From: Desulfovibrio sp. Huiquan2017 | GTDB taxonomy: Bacteria; Desulfobacterota; Desulfovibrionia; Desulfovibrionales; Desulfovibrionaceae | Reading direction: 5' to 3' | Length of the DNA stretch: 64,000 bases | Assembly (NCBI RefSeq): GCF_017351175.1 | Contig: NZ_JAFMPN010000017.1 | Coordinates: 35,577 to 99,576, forward strand | In this document: in pieces, positions 61,473 to 64,000 of the stretch | Position numbering within the stretch: the first letter of the stretch is position 1 | Layout: each line of letters opens with the position of its first letter | Notes under the pieces: generated by a model | What the model was told of the DNA's origin: nothing | Seen by the model: the letters and a program-made list of their open reading frames with translations, nothing else | Databases searched by the model: none | Program-made: the position numbers and the translations under genes

Positions 61473-63617
61473 ATGCAGTTCAAATCAATCAAGACGAAAA
61501 TCGTCTTCATGGCGGGAGGGTGTCTTCTCGCCACCGTTGCGGTGTTGGTGGGTATCCAGATGGTTTCCCAGTCTCGATCGGATCAATTCGTGGGTAAGCG
61601 GGTTGATACGCTCATCGAGCGCCAGACCCATCAGAGCTTGTTGGCCGTGGCCCAACGCGAGGCGGGCGTCATCAGCCGGAAACTGAACATCAACTTGGAC
61701 ACTGCCCGAACCCTCGCCGACGCCTTCAAAGCCATTCGCAAGATCTCGGGAGGGGGAGCTTCCCTCGACCTGCGGAAGGCATTCAGCGACGTGCTGCTCA
61801 CGGTTCTCGAAGACAACCCCGAGTTTCTCGGTGCGTACAGCGCCTGGGAGTCTGAAGCCCTCGACGGGAAGGACGCCTTTTACGCCGGGGACAAGGCTTC
61901 CGCCCATGACGATACCGGGCGGTTCGTCCCTTACTGGAACCGGGACGAGAACGGCCGCATCGCGCGACAGGCGCTGGTCGGATACGAGGACGACTCGACC
62001 CATCCCAACGGGGTGATCAAGGGCGGCTGGTACCTGCTCCCCCGCAAGCGCCACAGGGAGAATATCCTCGATCCCTTCCCGTACATCGTCCAGGGCCGCC
62101 AGGAGTGGCTGACCACCATGTCCGCCCCCATCCTGAGCGACGGCAAGTTCCTGGGCGTCGCAGGCACCGACCTGCGCCTCAAGTTCATCCAGCAGTTGAG
62201 CGAGGAGGTGGCCAAGTCGTTGTATGACGGCAAGGCTCGGGTACAGGTCGTCAGCTATCTCGGCATCGTGGTCGCCGACAGCGCCGACGCGGGAGCGGTG
62301 GGCCGTCCCCTCAAAGATGTTTATCAGGGCGACTGGAAGAGCATTGTGGACAGCATTCAAGGCGGCAAGTCCTACGCCAATTTGTCGCCGGACAACGCTA
62401 TGGTCGAAGTCAGCGCGCCCATCGACCTGGGGCGGACCCAAACGCCCTGGGGCCTTTTAATCGAAGTCGAGCGCAACGTGGTCTTTGCCGACGCTCGGGA
62501 ACTCGCGCAATTCATGGCCGACAACTCGCGGCAGAACCTCATCATCGGGGTGAGCGCCGGTGCGGGTATCGTGGTCCTGGCCTGCCTGGTCCTCTGGTTC
62601 CTGGCCAACAGCCTGGTCGCGCCGGTACGCAAGGCCGTTGCCTTTGCCGAGAAGATCGCAAGCGGCGATTTCGCGGACAACCGTATCGACGTCAAGCAGA
62701 AGGACGAGATCGGGGCCTTGTCCATGACCCTGAAGGACATGGCCGACAAGCTCAAGAGCGTGGTGGTGGACGTCAAGACCGCCTCCGAGAGCGTGGCCGA
62801 CGGCAGCGTCGAACTGTCCACCACGTCGCAGACCGTGTCCGAGGGCGCGAGCATGCAGGCGGCCTCCATCGAGGAGATCACCTCGTCCATGGAGGAGATG
62901 TCCTCGAATATCTCTCAAAACGCTCAGAACGCCCAGGAAACCGACACGTTGGCCACCAAGGCGGCCGATGACGCCCGGGTCAGTGGCGACGCGGTGGAAA
63001 AGACCGTCGCGTCCATGCGCAGCATCGCCGAGAAGATATCCATCGTCGAGGAGATCGCCCGGCAGACCAATCTGCTGGCCCTGAACGCGGCCATCGAGGC
63101 CGCCAGGGCGGGCGAACACGGCAAGGGATTCGCCGTGGTCGCCGCCGAGGTCCGCAAGCTGGCCGAGCGCAGCGGCGAAGCCGCCGCCGAGATCAGCGAG
63201 TTGTCCAGCAGCAGCGTGGACGTGGCGGAGAAGGCGGGCCAGATGCTTAAGCTCCTGGTCCCCGATATCGAGAAGACCGCGACGTTGGTTCAGGAAATAA
63301 CCGCCGCCAGCAACGAGCAGAATGCCGGGGCAAGCCAGATCAACCACGCCATCTCCCAGCTCGACACGGTCATCCAGCAGAACGCCTCGGCGTCCGAAGA
63401 AATGGCCTCCACCAGCCAGGAGCTGGCTTCTCAGGGGCGGCATCTCCAGGATGTCATGGCCTTCTTCCGCGTGGAGGAGCACGGCTTCCAGCAGTCCACC
63501 ACCAAGGTGGTCAAGAACAAGCCCGCCGCCATATCCCAGGGGAAGACCACTCCGTCTTCTCAGGGATTAGCTCTGGACATGGACGGGGACGACCAGGGCG
63601 ACTTCGAGCGTTTCTAG
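61473..63617 (+). CDS. Methyl-accepting chemotaxis protein with dCache-type sensor
   Basis: A 714-residue chemoreceptor. The first membrane helix spans about residues 9-29, and a periplasmic domain to about residue 350 resembles dCache_1 ([50 protein letters not shown]). The second helix is [21 protein letters not shown] (about 354-376), followed by HAMP and the signalling hairpin [20 protein letters not shown]. The tail ends GDFERF, again a CheR-docking-type pentapeptide. It starts at an ATG after GGTGGGTGT, a weak site. dCache domains often bind amino acids; the ligand here is unknown. Confidence 0.92.
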   Translation: MQFKSIKTKIVFMAGGCLLATVAVLVGIQMVSQSRSDQFVGKRVDTLIERQTHQSLLAVAQREAGVISRKLNINLDTARTLADAFKAIRKISGGGASLDLRKAFSDVLLTVLEDNPEFLGAYSAWESEALDGKDAFYAGDKASAHDDTGRFVPYWNRDENGRIARQALVGYEDDSTHPNGVIKGGWYLLPRKRHRENILDPFPYIVQGRQEWLTTMSAPILSDGKFLGVAGTDLRLKFIQQLSEEVAKSLYDGKARVQVVSYLGIVVADSADAGAVGRPLKDVYQGDWKSIVDSIQGGKSYANLSPDNAMVEVSAPIDLGRTQTPWGLLIEVERNVVFADARELAQFMADNSRQNLIIGVSAGAGIVVLACLVLWFLANSLVAPVRKAVAFAEKIASGDFADNRIDVKQKDEIGALSMTLKDMADKLKSVVVDVKTASESVADGSVELSTTSQTVSEGASMQAASIEEITSSMEEMSSNISQNAQNAQETDTLATKAADDARVSGDAVEKTVASMRSIAEKISIVEEIARQTNLLALNAAIEAARAGEHGKGFAVVAAEVRKLAERSGEAAAEISELSSSSVDVAEKAGQMLKLLVPDIEKTATLVQEITAASNEQNAGASQINHAISQLDTVIQQNASASEEMASTSQELASQGRHLQDVMAFFRVEEHGFQQSTTKVVKNKPAAISQGKTTPSSQGLALDMDGDDQGDFERF

Positions 63618-63643
63618 CCGACCCTGCGAGTAATTGATCCTCC

Positions 63644-63678
63644 GGGGGCGGGACCGCAAAGGTCCCGCCCCCTTTTCC
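63644..63678 (+). terminator. Terminator after chemoreceptor gene
   Basis: Stem GGGGGCGGGACC (63644-63655) with GGTCCCGCCCCC (63661-63672), then TTTTCC. Confidence 0.88.
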
Positions 63679-63834
63679 TTTCATTCGCTCGGGGCGTCTC
63701 TCCTAAAACGGGAACCGCCCGCCATGCGGGGGCTCTCTACTGCTAGCTGGCTCTGAGGTGGGGGACTTTACAGAGGGTGCTTTTAGTATAATTCCATGCC
63801 GTACTGCCATAGGAGTATGCCTAGGAGAAAACAA

Positions 63835-63867
63835 AAGGGACCTACGGTATCACCCCGTAAGTCCCTT
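63835..63867 (-). terminator. Terminator downstream of the tRNA-Arg 3' fragment
   Basis: Minus-strand stem AAGGGACTTACGG (one mismatch) with CCGTAGGTCCCTT, then TTGTTTT. It lies just past the tRNA 3' end, so it was probably the terminator of the original tRNA gene. The stretch 63679-63834 before it shows a TATAAT at 63787 but no convincing promoter. Confidence 0.65.
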
Positions 63868-63873
63868 AAATTT

Positions 63874-63918
63874 TGGTGCGCCAGGTAGGATTCGAACCCA
63901 CGGCCGTCGGCTTAGAAG
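63874..63918 (-). pseudogene. 3' fragment of tRNA-Arg (UCU), probable attachment core
   Basis: Read on the minus strand: anticodon loop CTTCTAA (anticodon TCT, 63912-63918), then GCCGA, variable loop CGGCC, T-arm GTGGG-TTCGAAT-CCTAC, acceptor strand CTGGCGC, A and encoded CCA. Upstream of the loop the sequence no longer pairs: the 5' anticodon strand should be TCGGC but reads TCGTT, and no D-arm or GCGCCAG acceptor strand occurs within the remaining 82 nt. So only the 3' half is present, as expected for one end of an element integrated into a tRNA gene. Confidence 0.7.
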
Positions 63919-64000
63919 AACGACCAGGGCTCACGGAAGTTCAAGCGCCGAGCGGCTTGCCGCAAGGGTTTTGTTGCCTCGTCTTATCTTCATTTCCCAG
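63919..64000. other. Probable left end of an integrated element
   Basis: Sequence beyond the tRNA fragment does not continue the tRNA. Two minus-strand frames are open from the window edge to stops near 63941 and 63931, so an unseen gene (for example an integrase) may end here. Too short to identify. Confidence 0.35.

Noticed and set aside
63767..63792. Promoter TTTACA/TATAAT right of the last chemoreceptor
   Set aside because: Spacing is only about 14 nt and no gene follows on that strand within the window.
63874..64000. tmRNA (ssrA) 3' end or a group I intron-split tRNA
   Set aside because: tmRNA acceptor strands begin GGGG, which would not pair with CTGGCGC, and no tag sequence is visible. 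An intron would need a terminal G and a 5' half beyond, which cannot be seen in 82 nt; an attachment fragment is simpler, but the intron is not fully excluded.
1..64000. CRISPR arrays, IS elements with transposases, rRNA genes
   Set aside because: No regularly spaced direct repeats, transposase motifs or rRNA segments were seen; the dispersed repeats are described separately.

Overview
The window reads as a high-GC chromosome segment of a sulfate-reducing Desulfovibrionales bacterium, probably Desulfovibrio or Pseudodesulfovibrio. The evidence is an F0 ATP-synthase cluster followed by rex (the order I recall from D. vulgaris), an anaerobic Ni-Fe CO dehydrogenase with a CooA-like regulator and CooC, a selenocysteine-containing SelD, a membrane-bound multiheme cytochrome, and several chemoreceptors and PAS kinases. 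The genus is an inference; no rRNA is present.

Layout. 1-9.2 kb: envelope and glycan genes (three glycosyltransferases, a radical SAM protein, a deacetylase-like protein, a GNAT, a WbuC-type cupin) and a DMT transporter. 9.3-18 kb: selD with an in-frame UGA, a large PAS hybrid kinase, a hydrolase, a 2-Cys peroxiredoxin and a PreP-like M16 protease. 18.4-22 kb: a two-gene operon for a cytochrome bd-like membrane protein fused to an octaheme cytochrome c. 22.2-32.2 kb: chemoreceptor, coaX, heptose adenylyltransferase, glycosyltransferase, TatD and smaller genes. 32.5-40 kb: a long minus-strand operon running from an RpoH-type sigma factor through TPR and lipoprotein genes to rpiB, tkt and glpX. 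40.3-45.8 kb: metH, then a TlpA/GNAT/hpt/zinc-ribbon operon. 46-48.7 kb: atpZ-atpI-atpB-atpE and rex, with candidate Rex boxes before both units. 48.9-51.1 kb: terC, a methyltransferase and a binding protein. 51.2-55.5 kb: CooA-like regulator, cooS and cooC. 55.6-63.6 kb: two chemoreceptors, a MASE3-like kinase and an old-yellow-enzyme reductase. The right edge carries only the 3' part of a tRNA-Arg gene, probably the attachment site of an integrated element lying to the right.

Intergenic DNA is unusual. Two dispersed families occur. Family A is about 130-190 bp, with three copies, all between convergent genes. Family B is a hairpin family whose arms differ completely between copies but remain self-complementary, and which ends in GCCGCCGGAGGC. 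One B copy lies between cooS and cooC and supplies the apparent cooC ribosome-binding site. Functionally, Rex (NADH/NAD+), the CooA-like protein (CO) and SahR-like/MetH control link redox state, CO metabolism and methyl metabolism. All three chemoreceptors end in a CheR-docking-type pentapeptide.
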